Source: Paraburkholderia piptadeniae (GTDB taxonomy: Bacteria; Pseudomonadota; Gammaproteobacteria; Burkholderiales; Burkholderiaceae). Taken from it: DNA of 64,000 nt. This document shows, piece by piece, positions 1 to 8,010 of the stretch (its first letter is position 1; each line of letters begins with the position of its first letter). The notes beneath the pieces were generated by a model. The model saw only the letters and a list, made by a program, of their open reading frames with translations, was not told where the DNA came from and searched no databases. The position numbers were made by a program, and so were the translations under genes. The stretch lies in NCBI RefSeq assembly GCF_900007165.1, contig NZ_CYGY02000032.1, positions 268,598 to 332,597 of the forward strand, given 5' to 3'.

Positions 1-763
1 GCAATGCGGCGTGCGCATTGGCCGTTGTGCCTATCGCAAGCTCGTTTTTGTCGATGCCGCGCTGCTCGGCGAGGATCGCACCGATGGCCGGAATCTGGTC
101 CGGCGTGTTGCGCTGCCTGTAGAGCCATGCGGGCGCGATATCGGGCGCATCGGTTTCGACGACGAGCGCATCGAGCGGCAATTGCGCCGCGAGCCGGCGG
201 ATCTGCAACGCGCGCTCGAACGTCACGTTGCCGCCGAAACCGAGATGCATGCCGTGATCGATGAACGCCTGCGCCTGCTGGAAGCTGCCGTTGAACGCAT
301 GCGCAATGCCGCGATGCACCTGGTTGCGCCGCAAGCCCTTCAGTACCTGATCCTGCGACTTGCGCACATGGCAGATCACGGGCAGATCGAACTCGCACGC
401 GAGCTTCAGCTGCTCGTTGTAGTAGAACTGCTGGGTCTCGTCGTCGAGTCCGGGCACGAAGTAGTCGAGCCCGATTTCGCCCAGCCCGACGAACAGCGGA
501 TCGCCGAGACTCGCCTCGATTTCCATGCGCAGCACGTCGAGATCGGATGGCTGCGCCTGCGGCGTAAAGAGGGGATGAATGCCGAGCGCATACGCCCCGC
601 CCTTCACGCGATGCGCGAGTTCGCGCACCGTCGAGAAATTGCTGCGCGCAATGCCCGGAATCACGAGCCGGCTCACGCCCGCTTCGAGCGCCGCGTCCGC
701 GACGGCGTCGCGGTCAGCGTCGAATTCCGAAGCGTCGAGATGACAGTGCGTATCGATCCACAT
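1..763 (-). CDS. TatD family metal-dependent hydrolase (partial, C-terminus outside window)
   Basis: Reading the minus strand from an ATG at 763 gives an uninterrupted frame to the window edge (about 254 codons). The protein opens with MWIDTHCHLD, the N-terminal metal-binding HxH signature of TatD amidohydrolases, and continues with GLGEIGLDYF, CHVRKSQDQVL, AHAFNGS and ETDAPD, all at the places expected for TatD-type 3'-5' DNases (TIM barrel with two divalent metals, usual length about 260). Only the last few residues are missing. It is 54 bp downstream of lolD on the same strand and could be co-transcribed. The exact member of the family (TatD, YcfH, YjjV) cannot be fixed from sequence alone; the position after lolCD fits YcfH best. 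Confidence 0.88.
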   Translation of the reverse strand, partial: MWIDTHCHLDASEFDADRDAVADAALEAGVSRLVIPGIARSNFSTVRELAHRVKGGAYALGIHPLFTPQAQPSDLDVLRMEIEASLGDPLFVGLGEIGLDYFVPGLDDETQQFYYNEQLKLACEFDLPVICHVRKSQDQVLKGLRRNQVHRGIAHAFNGSFQQAQAFIDHGMHLGFGGNVTFERALQIRRLAAQLPLDALVVETDAPDIAPAWLYRQRNTPDQIPAIGAILAEQRGIDKNELAIGTTANAHAAL

Positions 764-817
764 GCGCGCAGCCTCGTGCCGATCGTGTCGGCCAATGTCG
801 AATGGAAACGCCGGGCG

Positions 818-1573
818 TCAGACGGGAACGGTCGGCTCCTCGTACAGCACGCCGTCGCGCAGACGCAAGGTCCGGTCGCAGCGCGCGGCCAGATCGGGAT
901 CGTGCGTGACGATCACGAAGCTCGTCGATAGCGTGTTCGACAGTTCCAGCATCAGGTTGAACACGGTATCCGCCGTGCCGCCGTCGAGGTTGCCCGTCGG
1001 CTCGTCGGCGAGCACGCAGGCGGGCTTCGTCACCAGCGCGCGAGCAATCGCGACGCGCTGGCGCTCGCCGCCCGACAGTTCGCCCGGACGATGCTTCGCC
1101 CGATGCGCGAGCCCCACGCGCTCGAGCATGCCAAGTGCCTGTGCACGCGCGTCCTCCGTCGTCATGCGGCGAATGCGCAGCGGCATCGCGACGTTGTCGA
1201 GCGCGCTGAACTCCGGCAGCAGGTGATGGAACTGATAGACGAAACCGAGCGCGCGGTTGCGCAGATCGTTGCGCTCGCGCTCGGAGAGCTTCGTGAACGG
1301 CTTGCCCATCACTTCGACGTGGCCCGCGCTCGGGTCGTCGAGTCCGCCGAGCACATGCAGCAGCGTGCTCTTGCCGGAGCCGGAAGCGCCGACGATCGCG
1401 AGCTTCTCGCCGCGCCGCACCGACAGCTGCGTGTTGTTCAACACGGGTACGTTCAGGCCGCCCTGGATGAACGCTTTCGAAATGCCCGTCGCTTCGAGCA
1501 CGTAAGGGTGCAAACCCGGGTGCAGACCCGTCTCGTCAGTAGCCATCAGATTCTTGTCGGGACGATCATTCAT
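818..1573 (-). CDS. lolD: Lipoprotein-releasing ABC transporter ATP-binding protein LolD
   Basis: ATPase of the Lol system that extracts outer-membrane-directed lipoproteins from the inner membrane and hands them to LolA. About 251 residues. Visible motifs are Walker A GASGSGKST, the Q-loop, signature LSGGERQRVAIARA, Walker B CVLADEPTGNLD and the switch histidine in VTHD; LolD proteins share the FVYQFHHLLPEF segment seen here. I start it at the ATG at 1573 (MNDRPDKN), which overlaps the stop of the permease gene by 8 nt (ATGAATGA), a translational-coupling arrangement; a longer start at 1609 would lie inside the permease gene. The N-terminus carries about 25 extra residues before the ABC core compared with E. 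coli LolD. Confidence 0.93.
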   Translation of the reverse strand: MNDRPDKNLMATDETGLHPGLHPYVLEATGISKAFIQGGLNVPVLNNTQLSVRRGEKLAIVGASGSGKSTLLHVLGGLDDPSAGHVEVMGKPFTKLSERERNDLRNRALGFVYQFHHLLPEFSALDNVAMPLRIRRMTTEDARAQALGMLERVGLAHRAKHRPGELSGGERQRVAIARALVTKPACVLADEPTGNLDGGTADTVFNLMLELSNTLSTSFVIVTHDPDLAARCDRTLRLRDGVLYEEPTVPV

Positions 1574-2819
1574 AGCGCAGCGCCTCCGCCGGACGGACCT
1601 TGGCGCCACGCCAGCTCGGATACAGCGTCGCGAGACACGACAGCACGAACGCGATCACGCCGATCTTGACGACATCGCCGGGGACCAGCTCGGACGGCAG
1701 TTCGCTGATGAAGTACACGGACGGCGGCAGGAATTGCACGCCGAGCACGTGCTCGATCATCGGTACGAGCCACGGGATGCTCCACGCGATCAGACAGCCG
1801 AGCGCAACGCCGATGCCCGTGCCGACGAAACCGATCGTCATGCCCTGCACGACGAAAATCTTCATGATCGAGCCTGGCTGCGCGCCGAGCGTGCGCAGAA
1901 TCGCGATATCGGCCTGCTTGTTCGTCACCGTCATCACCAGCGACGAGACGAGGTTGAACGCCGCCACCGCGATGATTAGCGTGAGGATGATGAACATCAT
2001 GCGCTTTTCGATCTGCACCGCCGAGAACCACGTCTTGTTCTGCTGGGTCCAGTCGCGGATGTAGAGATCGCCGGACAGCGTGCGCGCCAGCTGATGCGCG
2101 ACTTCCGGCGCGCGCTGCATGTCCTTGAGCCGCAGCCGCACGCCTGTCGGCGCGGGCAGACGGAAGAGCGCCTGCGCGTCCTTGATGTCGACGAGCGCGA
2201 GCGTGCTGTCGTACTCGTAGTGACCGGACTCGAAGATGCCGACCACAGTGAACTGCTTCAGGCGTGGCAGCATGCCCGCCGGCGTCATCGAGCCTTCGGG
2301 CGCGACGAGCGTGATCTTGTCGCCCGTCATCACGCCGAGGTTCGCCGCGAGATCCGCGCCGAGCACGATGCCGAATTCGCCGGGCTTCAGTTCGTTCAGG
2401 CTGCCCGCCTTCATCTCCTTGCCGATGTCCGACACTTCCGGTTCCAGCGACGGCTCGACGCCGCGCAGCGCGACGCCGCTCACGGCGTCCTGGCGCGTCA
2501 GCAGCGCCTGCGCCTCGACATAGGGCGCGGCGCCGATCACTTCCTTGTTCAGCTTCGCCTCCTTCGCGGTCAGTTGCCAGTCCGGCATCGAGCCGGTCGG
2601 CGAAAAGATTTCGACGTGCGCGAGCACCGACAGCATGCGGTCGCGCACCTCCCTCTGGAAGCCGTTCATCACCGACAACACGACGATCAGCGCGGCCACG
2701 CCGAGCGCGATGCCCGACATCGACACGAGCGCGATGAACGAGATGAAGCCGTTACCCGTGGTGCGTTTGCCGGCGCGCGTGTAGCGCCAGCCAATCTGCC
2801 ATTCGTATGGAAGTTTCAA
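1566..2819 (-). CDS. lolC: Lipoprotein-releasing ABC transporter permease (LolC/LolE family)
   Basis: Inner-membrane permease of the Lol lipoprotein exporter, about 417 residues. It has the FtsX/MacB-like layout: N-terminal KLPYEWQIGWRYTRAG, a first TM segment (FISFIALVSMSGIALGVAALIVVLSVMNGF), a large periplasmic domain, then three TM segments at the C-terminus (around MMFIILTLIIAVAAFNLVSSLVM onward). I chose a TTG start at 2819 because an AAGGA ribosome site stands 6 nt upstream and homologues begin at KLPYEWQ; an ATG at 2855 is the alternative. Only one LolC/E-type gene is present before lolD, whereas E. coli has lolC and lolE flanking lolD. The gene overlaps lolD by 8 nt. Confidence 0.9.
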   Translation of the reverse strand: MKLPYEWQIGWRYTRAGKRTTGNGFISFIALVSMSGIALGVAALIVVLSVMNGFQREVRDRMLSVLAHVEIFSPTGSMPDWQLTAKEAKLNKEVIGAAPYVEAQALLTRQDAVSGVALRGVEPSLEPEVSDIGKEMKAGSLNELKPGEFGIVLGADLAANLGVMTGDKITLVAPEGSMTPAGMLPRLKQFTVVGIFESGHYEYDSTLALVDIKDAQALFRLPAPTGVRLRLKDMQRAPEVAHQLARTLSGDLYIRDWTQQNKTWFSAVQIEKRMMFIILTLIIAVAAFNLVSSLVMTVTNKQADIAILRTLGAQPGSIMKIFVVQGMTIGFVGTGIGVALGCLIAWSIPWLVPMIEHVLGVQFLPPSVYFISELPSELVPGDVVKIGVIAFVLSCLATLYPSWRGAKVRPAEALRYE

Positions 2820-3140
2820 GCGAGTCCTTTTCAGCGCGCTTGCGCTGTTCTGCATGGGCGAGGCCTTCGTGCGCCGTGCGGAAAATCCGCTGTGCAAGCG
2901 CGAAAGCCGTGTCGATTGGGCGCGAATGACGGCCGATGGTTCCAGAACGAGGCTTGCGGCCGCTTCCTCATGCGACGCATGCACGGTGCCGGATTGTGCC
3001 GGGTCGTGCCCGATTCCAACGCCACGCGCCGGGTCGCCCAATCATTGCGCGAATCGTACGCATTGGCGCACAAGTCGCCGTTTCCGTTCCCCGCCATCGC
3101 GGATCAACGGGGCGAAGTTTGCCATACAATGCGCAGCATC
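2820..3140. other. Intergenic region between lolC and rpfE-like gene
   Basis: Divergent control region of about 320 bp. The only clear signal is a TACAAT hexamer at 3125-3130, placed 10 nt before the preferred start codon of the rpfE-like gene, compatible with a -10 element and a very short leader. No good -35 was found for it. Open frames here look like codon-bias shadows and are not called. Confidence 0.5.
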
Positions 3141-4229
3141 ATGAACGCCAACCGACTGCACCTCCTCCTGCCCTTCGCGCTGCCCGCCGCGGCCGATGCC
3201 TCCACCGCGCTGCATTCCCTCGACATCCGGGCTCTCGACAAACTGGTCGCCCGCGCGACGCTCGTCGAGCGCGTGATCGGCGAGGACTTCCAGCGCACGC
3301 TGCCGCACGAGCGCTGGGTCGCGCGCAGCTTCGGCGCGGTGCCCGCGGGAACGGCCGCGGCCGACGAGGCGCCGCTCGCGCCGTACATGCTGCTCGCCGA
3401 CGGCGGCAATCCGGGTGACGCGACGTGGGCCTGCGTGCAGCCCGTGCATGTGAGGATCGCGCACGACCATCTGGTGCTGATCGACCCCGCGTCGCTGGAA
3501 CTGACCGACGACGACGCGCGCACGCTGCTCGGCGTCGCGCGACCGCTGATCGAGGAACTCGGCGTGCGCATCGAAGCGCCGCAGCCGTCGCGCTGGTATT
3601 TGTCGAGCGAGGCGTTCGGCACGCTGGCGGGCGCGTCGCCGCTGCGCGCGAGCGGCCGCAACATCGAAATCTGGCTGCCGCACGAAGCGCACACGGGCGA
3701 GCGCTCGCGCGCGTGGATGAAACTGCAGAACGAAGTGCAGATGGCCTGGTTCGAGCACCCGGTGAACGAAGCGCGCGAGGCGCGCGGGCTGCCCGCCGTC
3801 AACTCGATCTGGTTCCATGCGCAGGGTGCGGCGCAGCCGGTCAAGAGCGGCTTTACGCGCGTGCTGTCGGATGCGGCGGCGACGCGCGGCCTCGCGCTCG
3901 CGGCAAAAGCGGTGACCGACGCGCCGCCCGCATCCTTCGACGCCTGGCGCGCAAATGGCGCCAACGGCAGTGCAGCCGCCACGCTGATCGAACTCGATCC
4001 GTTCTCCGCGCCGTTCATCGAGCAGGACTGGGGTCGCTGGAACGACGTATTCGCCACGCTAGAGCGCGACTGGTTCGCGCCCGCGCTGAATGCGCTGCAA
4101 GCAGGCCAACTCGGCGAACTCGGTCTCACGCTGTGCGGCGACACCGGCTCGGTGACGCTCGCGATCACGCGCGGCGATCTGCGCAAATTCTGGCGGCGGC
4201 GTCTTTTCGCGTCGCTCTTTATCGAATGA
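3141..4229 (+). CDS. RpfE-like regulatory protein (COG4255-type, function unknown)
   Basis: About 362 residues, no transmembrane segment or recognisable catalytic motif. Segments such as LHLLLPFALP at the N-terminus and EVQMAWFEHPVNEAREARGLPAVNSIW in the middle (given here only as landmarks at about residues 197-222) are typical of the betaproteobacterial family annotated as 'phosphoglycerate mutase' or 'RpfE-type regulatory protein'; I see no phosphoglycerate mutase RHG motif, so that name looks wrong. In Xanthomonas rpfE lies in the rpf cluster close to recJ, and here recJ follows after 46 bp. The start at 3141 (MNANRL) is preferred; 3129 (MRSIM) is an in-frame alternative. Neither start has a strong Shine-Dalgarno. 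Role inferred only from family and synteny. Confidence 0.75.
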   Translation: MNANRLHLLLPFALPAAADASTALHSLDIRALDKLVARATLVERVIGEDFQRTLPHERWVARSFGAVPAGTAAADEAPLAPYMLLADGGNPGDATWACVQPVHVRIAHDHLVLIDPASLELTDDDARTLLGVARPLIEELGVRIEAPQPSRWYLSSEAFGTLAGASPLRASGRNIEIWLPHEAHTGERSRAWMKLQNEVQMAWFEHPVNEAREARGLPAVNSIWFHAQGAAQPVKSGFTRVLSDAAATRGLALAAKAVTDAPPASFDAWRANGANGSAAATLIELDPFSAPFIEQDWGRWNDVFATLERDWFAPALNALQAGQLGELGLTLCGDTGSVTLAITRGDLRKFWRRRLFASLFIE

Positions 4230-4275
4230 ACCGTTTTTTTGCGTACTCTTCTGCGCTTCTTCCTGGTCTTGCCGC

Positions 4276-5982
4276 ATGACTCGAATCGTTACGCGCGCCT
4301 GCTCTCCCGCCGACGCCGAAGCCCTGATCCGCCACGGCCTGCATCCCGTCCTCGCGCGCCTGTACGCGTCGCGCGGCGTGTGCCTGCCCGATGAAATCGA
4401 AACCGGCCTCGCCCGCCTCACGCCGCCCGCGTCGCTCAAAGGCTGCGACACGGCGGCGACGCTGCTCGCCGATGCGCTCGAAGGCAAGCGCCGCATGCTG
4501 GTCGTCGCCGATTACGACTGCGACGGCGCGACGGCCTGCGCCGTCGCTGTGCGCGGCTTGCGGATGTTCGGCGCGCAGATCGACTACCTCGTGCCGAACC
4601 GCTTCGAATACGGCTACGGCCTCACGCCGGAGATCGTCGCGCTGGCGGCGCAACGTCCAAGCGGCAAGCCCGACCTGCTGATCACCGTCGACAACGGCAT
4701 TGCGAGCGTGGATGGCGTCGAAGCGGCGAACGCGCTCGGCATCGACGTGCTCGTCACCGATCACCACCTGCCCGGCGACGAACTGCCACCCGCGCGCGCA
4801 ATCGTCAATCCGAACCAGCCGGGCTGCACGTTTCCGAGCAAGTGCATGGCGGGCGTCGGCGTGATGTTCTATGTGCTGCTCGCGCTGCGCGCGGAACTGC
4901 GCCGGCGCGGCGCGTTCGGCGACGCGCGCCCGGAGCCGCGCCTCGACGGCCTGCTCGATCTCGTCGCGCTCGGCACGGTCGCCGATGTCGTGAAGCTCGA
5001 CGGCAACAATCGCGTGCTGGTCGCGCAAGGCTTGCAGCGCATCCGCAACGGACGCATGCAGCCGGGCATCGCCGCCCTCTTTCGAGCGGCAGGCCGCGAT
5101 GCGCGCAGCGCGTCGGGCTTCGATCTCGGCTTCGCGCTCGGGCCGCGTCTGAATGCGGCGGGACGGCTGTCGGATATGTCGCTGGGCATCGAATGCCTGT
5201 CCACGGACGACGTCGGACGCGCGTGGGAACTCGCGCAGCAGCTCGACGCAATGAACCGCGAGCGGCGCGAAATCGAAGCGGGCATGCAGCAGCAGGCGCT
5301 CGACGATCTGTCGACGGTCGATCCCGCCGGCTCGACGACGATCACGCTCTTCAACGCGGCCTGGCACCAGGGCGTGATCGGCATCGTCGCGGGACGGCTG
5401 AAGGAAAAATTCCATCGGCCGTCTTTCACGTTCGCGCCCGCCGACGATAGCGGCGAAACCGTCAAAGGCTCGGGCCGCTCGATTCCGGGCTTCCATCTGC
5501 GCGACGCGCTCGATCTCGTCTCGAAGCGCGAACCGGGGCTGATCCTGAAGTTCGGCGGCCACGCGATGGCGGCGGGCCTGACGATCGCGGCAATGGATGT
5601 CCCACGCTTCACGGCGGCCTTCGAGCAGGTCGGTCGCGAATGGCTGACGGAAGAAGTGCTTGCGCGCACGGTCGAGACGGACGGCGATCTCGAAGATGCG
5701 TACTTCACGCCGCAATTCGTCGAGATGCTCGATGCAGCCGTCTGGGGACAGGGCTTTCCGGCGCCCGTTTTCTCGGGCGAGTTCGATGTGATGTCGCAGG
5801 CGCTGGTGAAGGACAAGCACCTGAAGCTGCAACTGATGCGCGGCCGGCAGCGCTTCAGCGCGATCTGGTTCAACCATACGCAGCCGTTGCCTGCGCGGAC
5901 GACGGTCGCCTATCGGCTGTCGGCGGATACGTGGAATGGGGTATCGCGGGTGCAGTTGATCGTTGAGCACGCGGTGTTGTAG
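4276..5982 (+). CDS. recJ: Single-stranded-DNA-specific 5'-3' exonuclease RecJ
   Basis: 568 residues, full length for RecJ. It degrades single-stranded DNA 5'-3' in RecFOR recombination, mismatch repair and base-excision repair. DHH-family motifs are visible: DYDCDG (79-84), DNG (139-141), DHH (162-164), then the DHHA1 region with the GGHAMAAGLTI motif and a C-terminal OB-like domain. The start at 4276 gives MTRIVTRAC, as expected for homologues, but it has no obvious Shine-Dalgarno. It lies 46 bp after the rpfE-like gene on the same strand and is probably co-transcribed with it. No terminator with a U-tract is seen directly after the stop. Confidence 0.95.
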   Translation: MTRIVTRACSPADAEALIRHGLHPVLARLYASRGVCLPDEIETGLARLTPPASLKGCDTAATLLADALEGKRRMLVVADYDCDGATACAVAVRGLRMFGAQIDYLVPNRFEYGYGLTPEIVALAAQRPSGKPDLLITVDNGIASVDGVEAANALGIDVLVTDHHLPGDELPPARAIVNPNQPGCTFPSKCMAGVGVMFYVLLALRAELRRRGAFGDARPEPRLDGLLDLVALGTVADVVKLDGNNRVLVAQGLQRIRNGRMQPGIAALFRAAGRDARSASGFDLGFALGPRLNAAGRLSDMSLGIECLSTDDVGRAWELAQQLDAMNRERREIEAGMQQQALDDLSTVDPAGSTTITLFNAAWHQGVIGIVAGRLKEKFHRPSFTFAPADDSGETVKGSGRSIPGFHLRDALDLVSKREPGLILKFGGHAMAAGLTIAAMDVPRFTAAFEQVGREWLTEEVLARTVETDGDLEDAYFTPQFVEMLDAAVWGQGFPAPVFSGEFDVMSQALVKDKHLKLQLMRGRQRFSAIWFNHTQPLPARTTVAYRLSADTWNGVSRVQLIVEHAVL

Positions 5983-6802
5983 GCGGATGGCGCCGTCTCT
6001 GGCGCGATGATCCGTTATAATTTCGGTTTTGGCGGAAAGGTCTGCGACGGCCTTTCTTTTGTGGTTTGCCTGGCTTGCCGCTAGCATCCGCATTGCGCCT
6101 CGCGGCGCGGGCGTTGCCCCTGTGCGGGGCGGCACTCACTTTCTTTGCCGCCGCAAAGAAAGTAAGCAAAGAAAGCGGGCTCACACCGCCAGTGCTTGAC
6201 GTTTACCCACGGGCTCTCAACGTCCCCGTGTTTCACGCGGCAGTGTGCTGGCCTATGTTCGTCGCCAACGCTCCGGCTAAACGCCTCACCCGCTTCATGC
6301 ACGTGTGGCACGGCCAAGGGTATCGAACGTTCCAGAGCCGCATGCCGGTAGTGAATGCGGTTGCTGTGTCGTACAGGACGCCGCCCGCACTTGTAGCGGC
6401 ATTGCGTAGCGACGGTGTCCCGTGTGGCGCGAAGGCCTACACAAAGTTTGCCGCAAAGGGGCGCGGGAACGTTCGATGTCGCGGGCCGCGACGCGTGTTT
6501 ATGAAGCGGGTGAGGCGTTTGATCAGTACGCTGGCAACGAAGGCGGACCAGCGAGCTGCCGCGCGAAGTGTGGGGACGCTGAGAGCCCGTGGGTAAAGGT
6601 CAAGCACTGGCGGTGCGAGCGGCTTTCTTTTGCCTACTTTTCTTTGCCGCTGCAAAGAAAAGTAGGTGCCGCCCCGCACAGGGGCAACGCCCGCGCCGCG
6701 AGGCGCATCGCGGATGCCAGCGCAGGGCAAAGCAAACCGGCACAAAGGCTGTCGCAAACCTCAACCCTATAATTTCTCCTTTTTACGAAGTAGAACACCG
6801 AC
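5983..6802. other. Intergenic region holding a large inverted repeat and the prfB promoter
   Basis: 820 bp without a credible gene. Most of it is an imperfect inverted repeat (entered separately). TATAATTTC occurs twice in direct orientation, at 6016-6024 and 6768-6776, just outside the two arms; the right-hand copy is in a suitable place for the -10 of prfB (about 30 nt before the start codon). Open frames in the arms mirror each other and are a consequence of the repeat. Confidence 0.6.
6038..6761. repeat. ~720-bp imperfect inverted repeat (two arms of ~300 bp)
   Basis: The left arm (about 6038-6337) reads as the reverse complement of the right arm (about 6462-6761) with scattered mismatches and small indels, leaving about 125 bp in the middle. 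Landmarks: GTTGCCCCTGTGCGGGGCGG near 6113 pairs with CCGCCCCGCACAGGGGCAAC near 6668; CTTTCTTTGCCGCCGCAAAG near 6139 pairs with CTTTGCCGCTGCAAAGAAAA near 6642; AAACGCCTCACCCGCTTCAT near 6279 pairs with ATGAAGCGGGTGAGGCGTTT near 6500. There is no transposase. The GC-rich motif resembles a dispersed intergenic repeat I associate with Paraburkholderia genomes; that link is from memory and not checked here. Confidence 0.8.
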
Positions 6803-7907
6803 ATGGAAGCGGAACGTCTCAACGCGATCGAAGCCTCTCTGGCCGACCTGCGCACGCGCGCGGGCGAGCTACGGGGGTATCTTTGACTACGATGCCAAGG
6901 CAGTACGGCTGATCGAAGTCAACAAGGAACTCGAAGACCCGAACGTCTGGAACGACTCGCAGCACGCGCAGGCGCTCGGTAAGGAAAAGAAGCTGCTCGA
7001 AGGCGTCGTCGAGGTGCTGGGCTCGCTCGATAACGACCTGCGCGACACGAAGGATCTCTTCGACATGGCGCGCGAGGAAAACGACGAGGACACGCTCGTC
7101 GCGTGCGAAGAAGACGCCACGAAGCTGACGGCGCGCATCGAAGACATGGAGTTCCGCCGGATGTTCTCGAATCCGGCCGACCCGAACAACGCGTTCATCG
7201 ACATCCAGGCAGGCGCCGGCGGCACGGAAGCGTGCGACTGGGCGTCGATGCTGCTGCGCCAGTATCTGCGCTACTGCGAACGCAAGGGCTTCAAGGCCGA
7301 AGTGCTCGAAGAATCGGAAGGCGACGTCGCCGGCATCAAGAGCGCGACGATCAAGGTCGAAGGCGAATACGCATACGGCTTCCTGCGCACTGAAACAGGC
7401 ATTCACCGCCTCGTGCGCAAATCGCCGTTCGACTCGTCGGGCGGCCGTCACACGTCGTTCTCGTCGGTGTTCGTGTATCCGGAAATCGACGAGTCGTTCG
7501 AGATCGAAGTCAATCCGGCCGATCTGCGCATCGACACATACCGCGCTTCGGGTGCAGGCGGTCAGCACATCAACAAGACCGACTCCGCCGTGCGTATCAC
7601 GCACATCCCGTCGGGCATCGTCGTGCAGTGCCAGAACGACCGCTCGCAGCACCGCAACCGCGCCGAAGCGATGGCGATGCTGAAGTCGCGCCTGTACGAA
7701 GCCGAAATGCGCAAGCGTCAGTCGGAGCAGGACAAGCTCGAAGCGGGCAAGTCGGACGTGGGCTGGGGCCACCAGATCCGTTCGTACGTGCTCGACAACA
7801 GCCGCATCAAGGATCTGCGCACCAACGTCGAAATCAGCAACACGAAGAGCGTGCTCGACGGCGATCTTGACGCGTTCATCAGCGCGAGCCTGAAACAGGG
7901 CATCTGA
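6803..7907 (+). CDS. prfB: Peptide chain release factor 2 (programmed +1 frameshift)
   Basis: RF2 recognises UGA and UAA stop codons and releases the nascent peptide. Translation starts at the ATG at 6803, reads 27 codons to CTT (6881-6883) and meets an in-frame TGA (6884-6886); the rest is in the +1 frame from GAC at 6885. The slip site GGGGGTATCTTTGAC (internal Shine-Dalgarno, 3-nt spacer, CTT-TGA) is the classic autoregulatory frameshift of prfB. The joined product is 367 residues, the normal RF2 length, with the SPF stop-recognition tripeptide in RKSPFDSSGG and the catalytic GGQ at 252-254. It is not a pseudogene. A hairpin terminator follows before lysS. Confidence 0.96.
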
Positions 7908-7915
7908 GCGCAACG

Positions 7916-7947
7916 GGCGCGGCGCATTCCGCCGCGCCAGATTTTTT
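7916..7947 (+). terminator. Terminator-like hairpin between prfB and lysS
   Basis: A perfect 9-bp stem GGCGCGGCG / CGCCGCGCC with a 5-nt loop is followed by AGATTTTTT. It lies 8 nt after the prfB stop and 64 nt before the lysS start, so prfB and lysS may be only partly co-transcribed here. Confidence 0.75.
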
Positions 7948-8010
7948 GACCGCCCGTGCGCCCACGCCATGAAGGCGCGCACGAGGCACCGAACACCGAC
8001 CATCATCACC

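Noticed and set aside
11..931. Long plus-strand open frame of about 306 codons at the window start
   Set aside because: It is antisense to tatD and the end of lolD; R/H/E-rich composition is typical of GC-rich shadow frames.
6066..6772. Small open frames in the inverted repeat as genes
   Set aside because: They mirror each other between the arms, have no ribosome sites and no recognisable product.
6803..6886. prfB as a pseudogene because of an early in-frame TGA
   Set aside because: The TGA is the regulatory frameshift stop; the slip site and downstream RF2 are intact.
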